Positions 8,644 through 18,097 of a DNA stretch of 64,000 bases are shown piece by piece; within the stretch, counting starts at the first letter, position 1, and the number at the start of each line of letters is the position of its first letter. Under the pieces are notes generated by a model. It did not search any database and was not told the DNA's origin. It worked only from the letters and a program-made list of their open reading frames with translations. A program made the position numbers and the translations under genes. The DNA comes from Streptomyces brevispora (GTDB taxonomy: Bacteria; Actinomycetota; Actinomycetes; Streptomycetales; Streptomycetaceae): assembly GCF_007829885.1 (NCBI RefSeq), contig NZ_VIWW01000001.1:6324001-6388000 (forward strand), read 5' to 3'.

Positions 8644-8799
8644 CGTCCTGGCCGACCGGCGAGCGGGCGTGCACGGGCCTCAGCGCAGCGTGAGCCGGCG
8701 CGCCGTGCTGACCATGAGGCCGGTTACCGCTCTGACGGACGACGCCCCGATGCTCACTCGATGTCCCGGCCGGCCGCGCCGGTCCAGGCCGCGGACCCG

Positions 8800-9470
8800 A
8801 TGCAGGCCGAGCTGGCCGCCGCGCGCGAGTGAATCCGCGAGCTGGAGGGGAACACGACATCCTGCGCAAGGCTGCCCGGTATTTCGCCGGGGAGACGCGC
8901 TGGTGAACCGCTGCCAGTTCGTTGACGACCACCAGCGCCGTTACGGCGCGGGCCGCCCGCCAGGCCGCCGACGACCGGCTCGCCCGGCGCATACGCACTG
9001 TCCACACCGCTTCGGACGGCACCTACGGCGTCCCCAGGATTACCGCCGAACTCCGCGAGGACGGCGAGCGCGTCAACCACAAGCGCATCGCCCGCGTCAT
9101 GCGCCCGATCGGGCTGGCCGGCCTGCGACTTCGCCTCAGGCACCGCACCACCATCGCTGACCCGGCCGCGGCCAAGGCGCCAGACCTGATCGGTCGCGAC
9201 TTCACCGCGACGGCGGTGAACACCAAGTACGTCGGCGACATCACGTACGTCGGCGACATCACGTACTTGAACGTCGGCGATGGCAAATGCTGCTTTCTGG
9301 CGACGGTGATCGACCTGTGCTCACGCCGCATGGCCGGCTGGGCGATCGCCGACCACATGCGCGCCGAGCTCGTCATCGACGCCCTGGCGGCGGCCGAGCG
9401 GTGCCGCGGCAGCCTCAACGGCGCGACTGCTCACACCGATTACAGAGCCCAATTGCTACGCCGGCCACAG
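8800..9470 (+). pseudogene. Decayed IS3-family transposase (orfA tail and orfB)
   Basis: The orfA tail reads MQAELAAARE, stop, IRELEG, then the typical ILRKAARYFAGETRW in a shifted frame. The stop is a TGA where the family has CGA (Arg). The orfB start VNRCQFVDDHQRRYG runs into an internal deletion and then DDRLARRIRTVHTASDGTYG, RVMRPIGLAG and LATVIDLCSRR with DDE-type context. An 18-bp unit is duplicated at 9228-9245 and 9246-9263, giving YVGDIT twice. The homology stops near 9470, before the last catalytic Glu. Confidence 0.85.
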
Positions 9471-9571
9471 CCGCATAAGCCGGTGTCCAACATCCGGGGT
9501 CAAGGTCCAAGGCCGGGTAGTTAGCGCTTTCGCTGGTCACGCAAGGGATGTTGACGGGGCCTCGACGTGAA

Positions 9572-9635
9572 GCAACGGAGCTCGTTGGTACAGGCAGTCG
9601 TCCAAGACAGCTTGTCCCGCAAGGAGCTCCGTTGC
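9572..9635 (+). promoter_or_regulatory. Inverted repeat masking the transposase start
   Basis: GCAACGGAGCTC at 9572-9583 is the exact complement of GAGCTCCGTTGC at 9624-9635. The right arm holds the end of the ribosome-binding site (AAGGAG within 9621-9626) and the TTG start at 9632. A transcript entering from outside the element would fold and hide the start. A promoter between the arms would make an unmasked message. IS10 and IS50 use this kind of protection. Confidence 0.6.
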
Positions 9636-11259
9636 CTGTTCACTGTGTCTCGCCGTCGGCGCTGGCGGCCATCACCCGTACGGTGACTGTGGCCGCGGGC
9701 CGGTTCGCTCCTGGACATCTGGGGGAGCTGACGCCGGTCATGCCGTTCGAGCTGGTCGACGCGGTCTTGTCCGAGACCGGGACCGTGCAGCGGCGGCTGC
9801 GTGATCTGCCCTCGCGGGTCGGCGTCTATTTCCTCGTGGCGATGTGCCTGTTCCCCGAGGTCGGCTACCGGCTGGTCTGGGACAAACTGACCGCAGGTCT
9901 GTCGGGGATGCCGGTCGTCTGCCCGAGCACGAAAGCGCTACGTGATCTGCGCCGCAGAGTCGGCAGCGCGCCGGTGCGGGCGTTGTTCGAGGTGCTGGCC
10001 GGGCCGTTGGCCCAGCCGACCACACCGGGGTACGGTTCGGCCCGTACCGGACGGTGTCGTTCGACGGTTGCAGCTCGATCAAAGTGCCCGACAGTGAGCG
10101 CAACCGCGGCTGGCTGGGGCGGTGCGCGCACGGCGGCTATCCCCAGGTCGAGCTGATGACGCTGGTCGAGACCGGCACCCGGGCCGTGATCGGAGCGGTC
10201 TTCGGCCCCACCCGGGAGGGCGAAACCTCCTACGCCACCAGGCTGTTGCACCATCTGGGCCCCGAGATGCCGGTGTTGTGGGACCGGGGCTTCGACGGCA
10301 ACGACTTCCTCGCCGCCGTGCACTCCACCGGCGCGCAGGTCCTGGGCCGCATCAACCAGCGCCGCCGCCCACCGGTTCTGAAGGTGCTCACCGACTCCTC
10401 CTACCTCTCGGTCATCGGCGGCGTCCCGGTACGCATCATCGAGGCCCGGGTAAGCGTCCTCTGCACGGACGGCAGCGCCTTCGAGGGTTCCTACCGCCTG
10501 GCAACCACACTGATGGACGCCCGTCGCTACCCCGCCGACCGCCTCGTGCACCTGTATCACGAGCGCTGGGAGCACGAGAGCGCCTACTACGCGCTCCGCC
10601 ACACCATCCTGCATGCACGGAGCCTGCGCTCGCATGATCCGGTCGGCGTCGAGCAGGAGACGTGGGCCTTGCTCACCCTCTACCAGCTTCTGCGCCGCAC
10701 CATGGTCGAGGCGGCGGAGTCCCGGCCGGGCACCGATCCCGACCGATGCGGCTTCACTATCGCCCTCCAAACCGCTCGCGACCTGCTGGTATGCGCGGAA
10801 GGAGTCTTCGAGCAGGGCATCGGGGAGATCGGCTGGCGAGTCCTGTCGACGCTGTCGCCCGCACGGCGAAGCCGCGTCAGCACCCGCAAGGTGAAGTCAC
10901 CCATCTCCCGTTATGCGGAAAGGAAATTGGACGGCCGGCCCGACAATAGCAAGGTCGTGAACTCGACGACGATCACTCTCCTGCCGCCCCCGCTGCCGCA
11001 GCCCGCACTGCCCGCGACGACCGACCGGGAAAACACCGGCAATCGCATGGCACGTGTCCTGACCATCCTGCAGGCGGAGCCCGAACGACTATGGCGCTCA
11101 AGGGAGATCGCCGTGCTCCTCGGCGACGTCACCCTCGTCTCCACCTATCGCCAACTTGCCCGCTGGACCGAGAGAGGAAAGATCAAGAGAGTCCGCACGG
11201 GCCGCTACGCGGCCATCACACAGATCCCGAACCCCTTGCGTGACCAGCGAAAACACTAA
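9632..11259 (+). pseudogene. IS4-family transposase, single frameshift
   Basis: The first part (TTG start at 9632 with AAGGAG) reads ELTPVMPFELVDAVLSETG and YFLVAMCLFPEVGY, typical of the IS4 N-terminal domain. At the GGGG run 10027-10030 the frame shifts. Adding one G gives a smooth PGVRFGPYRTVSFDG, the first catalytic Asp region. The second part, open from 10054, has DRGFDGNDF and YHERWEHESAYYALR, the Y-(2)-R-(3)-E-like region. Without the shift the protein would be about 540 residues. Either one base was lost, or the run is a programmed slippage site or a sequencing error. Confidence 0.88.
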
Positions 11260-11327
11260 CTACCCGGCCTTGGGTCAAGGTCCCTCTGCCCCGGACCCCG
11301 GTCCTCAGACGCCGGACGGGCTGAAAC

Positions 11328-12383
11328 CTAATCGGAGTCCGTCGTCCAGGTGCCCAGGGAGATCTCGGCGGTGATGCCGGGGCCGAAGCCCGCTGTCAGG
11401 CCGCGGTGGCCGTCGAGGGCCGAAGCCTCGTCGAACATGCGGCCAAGGGCGTCGAGCACCACCGCGCTGGCTATGTTGCCGTACTCGGTGAGCGTGGCGC
11501 GGCTGAAGCGGAACGCTTCCGGCGGCACGTCGAGGAAGCGGCTCAGGTCGTCCAGGATGCGCGGGCCGCCCGCGTGGATGATGTAGAAGTCCATCTTGCC
11601 GGCGTTCCACTGGTGCTCCTCCGCGACGTCGCTGAGGGCCGGGGCGAGGGGCTCCATGGTTCCGGGCACACGCTTGTCGAGCTGGAAGTGGAATCCGGTG
11701 GACCGGACCGCGTAGGAGATCCAGTCCTCGGTGTCCGGGATGATGTACGAGCCGTTGCGTTCCAGGCGGACTCCGGTGCCACCGTGGCCCCGGACCGCGA
11801 CGGCGGCTATTCCGTCGCCGAACAGGCCGTTGGACAGCAGGGATCCGACACCCAGGTCGGTGGGCTGGTAGCACAGCGAGCAGAACTCGCAGGCGACGAT
11901 CAGCACGTTGGCCTCGGGGTACGCCCTGCAGAAGTCGTGGGCCCGGTTGACGGCTGCGCCGCCCGCCGCACAGCCGAGTTGGGCGATCGGCATCTGTCGC
12001 GTCTGCGGCCGGAAGCCCATCTCGCCGATGAGCCACGCGGTCGGGGGAGGCATCATGAAGCCGGTGCAGGAGACATAGATGATCAAGTCGATCTGCTGCG
12101 GCTCCAGTTGGGCCTGATCGAGTGCTTGGCGCACCACCGCCGGCACCCTGGCCTTGGTCTGCTGTTCGTAGGTGATGCTGCGGGCGTCGAAGCCAGGGTG
12201 CTGCAGCACCTTCTCGATCGGTTGGATCAGATGCCGTTTCTGTACCCCAGTATGTTCGATCAGACGAAGGACCAGGTCGATCTGCGGATGGTCGCCGTGC
12301 AACCGTTGAGCCAGTTCCAGGGTTTCCTCGTTGGTGATGATGTACTCGGGAACCTCGATTGCCGGCTTGCAGAGAACCGCCAT
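11328..12383 (-). CDS. rppA: 1,3,6,8-tetrahydroxynaphthalene synthase (type III PKS)
   Basis: The 351-residue homodimeric-type chalcone-synthase-like enzyme condenses five malonyl-CoA units to tetrahydroxynaphthalene, the precursor of flaviolin and melanin-like pigments. The catalytic triad sits exactly where it is in characterised Streptomyces THNS: Cys138 (IAQLGCAAGG), His270 (IIHAGGP) and Asn303 (TEYGNIAS). The additional Cys106 (YVSCTGFMMP) is also present. A strong AGGAGGAG precedes the ATG. The P450 gene upstream on the same strand is the usual partner, but a hairpin lies between them. Confidence 0.93.
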   Translation of the reverse strand: MAVLCKPAIEVPEYIITNEETLELAQRLHGDHPQIDLVLRLIEHTGVQKRHLIQPIEKVLQHPGFDARSITYEQQTKARVPAVVRQALDQAQLEPQQIDLIIYVSCTGFMMPPPTAWLIGEMGFRPQTRQMPIAQLGCAAGGAAVNRAHDFCRAYPEANVLIVACEFCSLCYQPTDLGVGSLLSNGLFGDGIAAVAVRGHGGTGVRLERNGSYIIPDTEDWISYAVRSTGFHFQLDKRVPGTMEPLAPALSDVAEEHQWNAGKMDFYIIHAGGPRILDDLSRFLDVPPEAFRFSRATLTEYGNIASAVVLDALGRMFDEASALDGHRGLTAGFGPGITAEISLGTWTTDSD

Positions 12384-12833
12384 GGAACTCCTCCTAGCGG
12401 ACGTTTGGTCCGCACCGCCGGGCCCGCAACGGTTACGGGGTGTTCACCGACGCGGGAGTGGCCACCACGGCTCCGCACGTGCGGTGCCGCGCGCAACTGA
12501 GCTCTGGTGGATTCCCGCGCCGGGTTCGGTACCCCAGATACGGGCGCGGACGGGCCGACCGTCGAAGACTGAGTTCTAGCCGTTCGTGGGCGGATGCCGA
12601 TCCGCCACGGCTCGGGTGGGTGGCCTTCGGGATCACGCTACGGCAGGTGGATCGGGGCCGCATGTCGAGCCGACGCCCGGCGTGCAGCGCGACGCGGCAA
12701 GGCGCACAGCGCGCAGCAAGGCGCCCGGCGGCCCGGAATCGTTCCGGGTTGCCGGGCGCCCTGGTGCGACGCATCATCAGTGACAGTCACTTTCCGTGCG
12801 CAGAGGCCCGGTGCGTTGCCGGACCGCCCCTGT
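12384..12833 (-). other. Gene-free region between the P450 and rppA
   Basis: No convincing coding frame is seen on either strand. The stretch should contain the rppA promoter just above 12383 and holds the strong hairpin at 12720-12760. It is richer in short G/C repeats near 12660-12760. Confidence 0.6.
12720..12760 (-). terminator. Two-tier hairpin downstream of the P450 gene
   Basis: An outer 10-bp stem (GGCGCCCGGC with GCCGGGCGCC) encloses an inner CCCGGAA/TTCCGGG stem. It lies about 75 bases beyond the P450 stop and would end that transcript, leaving rppA to its own promoter. Confidence 0.65.
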
Positions 12834-14039
12834 TCACCAGGCGACAGGCAGCTTGAGGGGATAGCGCCAGATCGAGGTCTTGTTCCAGCGCACTTCCTCG
12901 GCCGGCGTCGCCAGCTTCAGAGCGGGGAAGCGCTCCAGCAGAGTTCCGATGGCGACCTGGAGCTCCGTGGCCGCGAGCGGGGCACCCAGACAGTGATGGC
13001 CGCCCCAGCCGAAGGTCATATGGGACGTTCCCTCGCGCTCCAGATCCAGCTCGTCGGGCCGGTCGAACTTCCGGCTGTCGCGGTTGGCCGTCAGATAGGA
13101 GACGTGCACGATGTCCCCCGCCCGGATCGCCACGCCGCTCAGTTCCACGTCCTCGGTGGCGACACGTGGGATGCCGACACCCTTGCGGAAGGGAATGAAG
13201 CGCAGTAGCTCCTCGATGGCCTGTGGGAGCATGTCGGGGCGGGCGCGCAGCATCGCGAGCTCGTCGGGCCTGGTGAGCAGCGTGTAGGCGATGTTCCCGA
13301 TCTCGTACGTGGTGGTGTCCTGGCCCGTGATGAGCAGCACCATGGCCATCACGGTCAGTTCCTGGTCATTGAGGATCTCGTCCCCGTCGCGAGCCGTGGC
13401 CAGCGCGCTGATCAGGTCGTCGCCCGGGTTCTCGCGCCGCTGCGCCGTCAGCTTCTGGAAGTAGGCGCGGAGACCGGCCTTGGCCCGCACCGCGTCGTCC
13501 CGGTTCTCGACGGTCGTGTCCATCATGGTCCGGGCGTGGGCGCGCAACTGTGCGCGGTCGGCCTCGGGAATGTCGAGGACCTCGCAGATGGTGGTCAGGG
13601 GCAGCGGGGCCGCCAGATGCTCGAAGAGATCGGCGGGGGTGCCGTGCTCCTCCATCCGGTCCAGCAACTCGTCCACGACATGCTGGGTACGCACCTTCAT
13701 GCGTTCCATGTGACGAGGCGCGAAGCCCTTGGAGATCAGGCTGCGCAGGCGGCTGCTGCCCGGCGGGTCCATCACATTGATCGCTTCGTCCTGAACGATC
13801 GGCTCAGGGGTCATGCGCGGGAAGTTCCGGCCGATGATGGCTCTCCGGCTGAAACGCCGGTCGGTGGTCACCGTGCGCACGTCGTCGTAGCCGGTGACGA
13901 GCCATGCCTCGCCGTCGCCGTGCGGCAGCCGGATGCGTGAGACGGGTTCTTCGGTCATCAAGTGCCTGAGCACCGGGTCGAATTCGAGGGCCTCGGCATA
14001 GTCGAACGGGCAGTGCCGTGCGCCGGAGACTGGTTCCAT
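12834..14039 (-). CDS. Cytochrome P450, CYP158-like (flaviolin-coupling type)
   Basis: The 401-residue soluble bacterial P450 has an I-helix motif ITGQDTT, an ExxR (EELLR), and a heme loop FGWGGHHCLGAPLA with the cysteine ligand. The start MEPVSGARHCPFDY fits P450 N-termini and has a GGAG upstream. Segments such as VGIPRVATEDVELSGVAIRAGD resemble CYP158A enzymes, which couple flaviolin beside rppA in S. coelicolor. The gene pair suggests the same pathway here: THN, oxidation to flaviolin, then oxidative dimerisation or polymerisation. The exact substrate is inferred. Confidence 0.85.
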   Translation of the reverse strand: MEPVSGARHCPFDYAEALEFDPVLRHLMTEEPVSRIRLPHGDGEAWLVTGYDDVRTVTTDRRFSRRAIIGRNFPRMTPEPIVQDEAINVMDPPGSSRLRSLISKGFAPRHMERMKVRTQHVVDELLDRMEEHGTPADLFEHLAAPLPLTTICEVLDIPEADRAQLRAHARTMMDTTVENRDDAVRAKAGLRAYFQKLTAQRRENPGDDLISALATARDGDEILNDQELTVMAMVLLITGQDTTTYEIGNIAYTLLTRPDELAMLRARPDMLPQAIEELLRFIPFRKGVGIPRVATEDVELSGVAIRAGDIVHVSYLTANRDSRKFDRPDELDLEREGTSHMTFGWGGHHCLGAPLAATELQVAIGTLLERFPALKLATPAEEVRWNKTSIWRYPLKLPVAW

Positions 14040-14174
14040 ACGGAGCTCCAGAGGTGTATCTGACGGGTGGTTCGAGGAATCCGCGGGCTGGACAGGACAT
14101 GGGTGCCCGGTCACCCGCACGGGCACGCGCCGCTCCGGGCCGATTGGTCCATATGCAGAGCGGATTCGACGGCC

Positions 14175-14211
14175 GGGGTCGCTGGACCGGCGCAATCGGT
14201 CCAGCGACCCC
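14175..14211 (-). terminator. Hairpin between the DUF1259 gene and the P450
   Basis: A perfect 14-bp stem (GGGGTCGCTGGACC and its complement) with a 9-base loop lies between the intended stop of the DUF1259 gene and the P450 start. It would separate their transcripts. Confidence 0.75.
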
Positions 14212-14267
14212 GCCCGGTCGGTACGGCGGGTACGGCGCGTTCGCCGGGGTCGGATTGGGCGGCCGGC

Positions 14268-15219
14268 TCAGCCGGGAGGCACGACGTCGGTGGCGTCCAC
14301 CGCGGGGCGCACCGCCCGGGCAAGCTCGACGCCGTCGCCCACGGCCCCAGAAGTGGGTGAAGAAGAGGCGGGGATCCTCCGCCAGGTGATGGTTGTGCAG
14401 CTCGACGAGCTTGATCCCGCCGCGCCGCAATGCCTTCAGTACGTTCTGGACCTCATCGGTGAGCATGACGCAGTCGCCGCTGAGCGCGGCCCGGCCGCCG
14501 CCCAGTGGCTGGAAGTTGAACGCGCTGGTCGATCCCAGGCCGGGCGGCAGGATCAGATGACCGTCCGCGATGGTCTCCCGGCGGAGGAAGACGATCTTGT
14601 AGAGCCCGTCCTCGATGGAACCCTTGGCGCCGAGCACCGCCTCCATTGCGGCGATGTCCAGGTCGACCGGGGTCGGCGGGCCCGGCGGCAGGGCGGGCGG
14701 GGTCCCGGTGCGGTCGAATCCGGCGCGCAGTCCGCGGGCCATGGCCACCGCGTCGTTGCCGTGTGCGTGGACGTGGGTCCAGCAGATGTCGGGGGTCTGG
14801 GCGAGCAGGTGTTTGTGGAGCGCGGTCTGCTCGATTCCGTGTGCCTGCCAGGCGTCGGTCACCGACTGCAGTTCGTTCTCGGTGACCACCACGTCGCCCA
14901 TCAGCATCGTGCTGCCGTCGGCATACCGGACGAAGGCCACATGCGTGCCCAGCGCGAGCCCCGCTGTGACGACGACGCCGTCGGAGACCACGTGAAGGTC
15001 CTGCCGGGGGAAGCCCGTGTGGTAGGTCGTTCCGCGCAGCATGTTGCCGGTGCGGCCCAGCGCGCTCGCCACGCCCGCCCAGTCGGCCAGGCCGGTCGGC
15101 ACCGGCTTGACCCGCCTGCCGTGCCCCGGCATGTCCATCCCGGCGGGCAGGGCGCGAGCGGCGGCGGCCATCGATACTTTGCGCTGCAGCTGCTGCTCTT
15201 GCTCCTGGTGAAAGCACAT
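14268..15219 (-). pseudogene. DUF1259 (LppY/LpqO-like) protein, frameshifted near its end
   Basis: About 290 residues are intact, with two DUF1259-type repeats: GDVVVTENELQSVTDAW followed by DICWTHVHAHGND, and GDCVMLTDEVQNVLKALRRGG followed by LHNHHLAEDPRLFFTHFWG. After HFW a GGGG run near 14355 shifts the frame. Removing one G restores AVGDGVELARAVRPAVDATD and a stop at 14268. As written, translation continues into low-complexity antisense sequence. The start is uncertain: ATG 15219 or ATG 15171. There is no signal peptide, unlike many family members. It may be a real mutation or a base-calling error. Confidence 0.75.
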
Positions 15220-15433
15220 ATGAAGTTCTTGTCTGGGTGGATCACTTCAAGCCGTCATGGTGCAACACATCACAAGCTGCTGACACGGCTGGGCCGCGAG
15301 AGTCGTCATGGAGTGGGCCACTTCGAACCGCTGCAAAGACCCTGCCCTACCGCAGCGAAGCCGAACGACGCGACGCTTCCCGGGATGGCTACACACCTGA
15401 AATCGCCACCGCGGGCACACCGCACCGAAAGGC

Positions 15434-16777
15434 TCACCACCGCCCGGCCGCGTCTCCAACCTCACGAGTCAGTACAGCTAGGGAGACCGGTGACCCGAGG
15501 ATCCGTTCGGCCGCGCGGTGCCCTGACTGCAGCGCCCCGTCGACGCAGGCCGGGGCGGCTCCCCAGGTTGCTTCTCCCGCGAAGTGGACAACGCCGTCAA
15601 CCGGGCCCGCCAGCGCTTCGTGATCCTCGTGGGAGGAGCCGACGGCGATGTAGGAGTACGAGCCGAGGGCGAGCGGGTCCATGCCCCAGCGCGTGATCCA
15701 GTGGGCGGCGGGCTCGGGAACGCGGTCGCCGTAGATGTTGCGCAGGGGCCGGAGCACCGACGCGACCACCTCTTCATCGGTCATCTGCTCGATTTCCCGG
15801 CCCCAAGCACCGCCGGCGAAGGTCAGCAGCATCGGCTTGCCGCTCACCGCGGAGATGTCGTACCAGGAGTGCCAGGGGACACCGGCCTGGCCGTGCTGCC
15901 GGATCACGGAGACGCCGTCCTGCCAGAACCGGTCCGGGAACTGCAGGAAGACCTTGTTGAACACGCCCATTCCCAGCCGGTCGATCGGTCCCGCGACGGC
16001 CTCGGGCAGGGCGGGCGTGAACCGGATCGCCCCGGCTTTGAGCACGCCCAACGGCACCGTGACAATCACCTGGGCGGCCTGGAAGGACTCCTCGCGCGTG
16101 TCGACCCGCACTCCCGCAGCCGACCTGGTGATGGCGGTCACGGCGGTTCCAAGGCGCACGTCGAGCCCGTCGGCCAGCCTCCGGGGGATCTCGTCGTAGC
16201 CACCAGGGAAGACCACTTCGTCACCGTCGATGGTGTCCTCGTCGAGTCCGTGAGCGGCGACCTGCTCGACCTCCGCACCGCACTGCTCCTCGGTGCGATG
16301 GCGGTAGAACGCGCGGACCCGCTCGACTCGCCCGGGTTCCCAGCCGGTCGCGGCAAGGGCCCGCTCGGCCGCGGCGGCGTAACTCTCATCGTGGCCCATC
16401 GACGCGGCAGCCAGCTGCAAAAGGCCGTCCGCCGCGTCGACGTCGACGGTCCACTCTCGTGCCGCGTCATCGCCCAGCAGGCACGAAGACTCGTCATAGT
16501 TGGCGATCGGCCGACCACCGGCCTGAAAACTCCCCACCGTGAACTCGTAGGTGTCGATCCCGAGCGCGGAAACGAGTTCGGCGAGCGGGTTGTTGGTGAC
16601 ACCGTGAATCCACGAGGCGCCACGATCGACGCAGAACCCCGCCGTCCGGTCCGTCCACATCCGCCCACCAACGCGGTCTCGCGCCTCGAGCACGACGACA
16701 CGCTGCCCTGCAGCGCGAAGCAGGCGTGCCGCCGTGAGGCCGGCGATTCCCGCGCCGACGACGATCGTGTCCATCAT
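15434..16777 (-). CDS. Flavin-containing amine oxidase
   Basis: The 447-residue FAD enzyme of the monoamine/polyamine oxidase superfamily begins MMDTIVVGAGIAGLTAARLL, the dinucleotide-binding fold, followed by EARDRVGGRMWTD. The C-terminal FAD segment is VHFAGEATWGAAPACVDGAL. I chose the ATG at 16777 because a GGAGA lies about 10 bases upstream; a longer start at 16834 has no such signal. It lies upstream of the DUF1259 gene on the same strand across a 214-base gap with no recognisable gene. The substrate is unknown. It could act on a pigment-pathway intermediate or on a free amine. Confidence 0.85.
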   Translation of the reverse strand: MMDTIVVGAGIAGLTAARLLRAAGQRVVVLEARDRVGGRMWTDRTAGFCVDRGASWIHGVTNNPLAELVSALGIDTYEFTVGSFQAGGRPIANYDESSCLLGDDAAREWTVDVDAADGLLQLAAASMGHDESYAAAAERALAATGWEPGRVERVRAFYRHRTEEQCGAEVEQVAAHGLDEDTIDGDEVVFPGGYDEIPRRLADGLDVRLGTAVTAITRSAAGVRVDTREESFQAAQVIVTVPLGVLKAGAIRFTPALPEAVAGPIDRLGMGVFNKVFLQFPDRFWQDGVSVIRQHGQAGVPWHSWYDISAVSGKPMLLTFAGGAWGREIEQMTDEEVVASVLRPLRNIYGDRVPEPAAHWITRWGMDPLALGSYSYIAVGSSHEDHEALAGPVDGVVHFAGEATWGAAPACVDGALQSGHRAAERILGSPVSLAVLTREVGDAAGRW

Positions 16778-16879
16778 CTTCGCTGTTCTCCATGGTATTG
16801 ACGGCGTGTGCAGCGGATTCTCCGCAGTCGTCATGATCCAACCGGCTGGACACCATTAAGGTCAATACTGTTGGTATAA

Positions 16880-17010
16880 GCGGTGGATCGACAGCGGAGT
16901 CGGGATCGGATCAGGTCGGCGAGTTGGTCGGTGGTGCGCGGGGCGAGGTTGGCGATGCTGCGCTTGTCGTCCGGCCATACCGAGCCCGCGACAGTCTGGG
17001 ATCGCCGCGC
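16880..17010 (-). pseudogene. IS630-like transposase C-terminal fragment
   Basis: On the minus strand the frame reads VWPDDKRSIANLAPRTTDQL then ADLIRSRLRC. This resembles the end of IS630-family transposases (VWSxLKRSLANLA...L). Only about 40 residues are left, and the fragment abuts the ISAs1 remnant. Confidence 0.5.
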
Positions 17011-17127
17011 CCCTTCGCGCGAACGACCAACCCCGCACAACATCGCCCGTCTCAGCTTGGCGTCTATCCCTGGCCGGCTTGATGTTCCTTGATCGACTCG
17101 GCGCGTTTGACCGTCTTTCCGAGGCCC

Positions 17128-17358
17128 TGCACCACGTCCGCGACACCACCTTCGCCGAGGACGCCTCACAGCTGCGGACCGGCAATGCGCCCCGCGCGAT
17201 GGCCACCTGGCGCAACCTCGCCATCGGAGCCCTCCTGACAGCCGGGGTGACATCGCGGCCAGCCTCCGTCACAACGCCCGCGACCCCCGTCGCCCCCTCG
17301 CGCTCCTCGGTCTCGGATGAGCACAAACCCGGCGTCACGCAACTACGCCGAAGCCCTG
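17128..17358 (+). pseudogene. ISAs1-family transposase 3' remnant
   Basis: The frame reads EALHHVRDTTFAEDASQLRT, then APRAMATWRNLAIGALL, the conserved ISAs1 C-terminus. After a one-base shift it continues DIAASLRHNARDPRRPLALL to a stop at 17318. The sequence ACTACGCCGAAGCCCTGC just downstream is the inverse of the end of the second ISAs1 remnant (GCAGGGCTTCGGTGTAG near 19946), so it marks the element end. Confidence 0.8.
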
Positions 17359-17539
17359 CGCCCTTGAACCGGGCTGAAACTGCCAAGTCGAATTACTCAC
17401 TCGAATGAGTGGTGAAGCTTTCGTACCGGCGCCCGGGAAGGGAAACGCTGCCAGTCTGAGCTCACGAGTAATTGCTCGTGGTCCGGGTCGCGGCGGGCAA
17501 TTGTTTCGCCCACCGCTCAGGGAAGTTCGAGGTCTTCGC

Positions 17540-18097
17540 GTGCCGGAAAAATCCATTATCCACAGCAAGGCCCAGCATTACTACAACGTGTTCCATCACG
17601 AGCGCGACGGGTGGGTCAGCGAAACCGATGTGTACGCCTGGGCGGGCCGCACGACGCGGGAATTCAAGCTCACGCCAGGAACCGCCCCCGCCGACGCGCT
17701 GCAGAGATCCCTTCTGGAGTACTGGAAGAGATTGTTTGTCCCCATGGACGCAGACGGGGACGGCGTCGTATCACGCGACGAATTCCTGACCGGGTTTGTC
17801 AGCCTTGGGGACAAGCCGGATGATTACGCGCGGATTGTCACGCCGTCCGCCAAGGTCTTCGTGGCCACCGCCGACGTCGACGGAGACGGCGAACTCGACA
17901 AGTCCGAGTTCAAGCGCCTTTTCCAGTCCTCTTTCGCGCTGAGCGACGAAGACATCGACGTGTCGTTCGCCGACATCGACGCCGACAGCTCCGGCTCCAT
18001 CTCAACTGACGAGTTGAGAGCGGCCATTCGCGTGTTCCACAGCAGTACTGATCCGAACGACCGAGGTCACCGCCTCCTGGGAGCCTTGCGTTCCTGA
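17540..18097 (+). CDS. EF-hand calcium-binding protein
   Basis: The GTG at 17540 has GAGG at the right distance and gives 185 residues; an upstream ATG at 17405 would add 45 residues of arginine-rich unrelated sequence. Three canonical 12-residue EF loops are seen: 70-81 (DADGDGVVSRDE), 112-123 (DVDGDGELDKSE) and 147-158 (DADSSGSISTDE). A degenerate first hand is near 17-30. The layout resembles calerythrin/sarcoplasmic-type cytosolic calcium buffers or sensors. It lies 138 bases upstream of the HDO gene in the same direction. Confidence 0.88.
   Translation: MPEKSIIHSKAQHYYNVFHHERDGWVSETDVYAWAGRTTREFKLTPGTAPADALQRSLLEYWKRLFVPMDADGDGVVSRDEFLTGFVSLGDKPDDYARIVTPSAKVFVATADVDGDGELDKSEFKRLFQSSFALSDEDIDVSFADIDADSSGSISTDELRAAIRVFHSSTDPNDRGHRLLGALRS

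Larger units (their letters stand above)
9509..11271 (+). mobile_element. IS4-family insertion sequence, complete ends
   Basis: The 1763-bp element has 39-bp terminal inverted repeats at 9509-9547 and 11233-11271 that match at 37 of 39 positions. It is flanked by identical 12-bp copies of GGGTCAAGGTCC at 9497-9508 and 11272-11283, a target duplication in the usual IS4-family range. Because unit ends and duplication share bases, the exact boundary is uncertain by one or two bases. The intact duplication points to a simple and fairly recent transposition. Confidence 0.92.

Noticed and set aside
11105..11260. A separate regulatory gene at the IS4 transposase end, where ILQAEPERLWRSREIAVLLG looks like a helix-turn-helix.
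   Set aside because: It is in frame with the transposase and inside the element ends, so it is treated as the C-terminal domain of the transposase.
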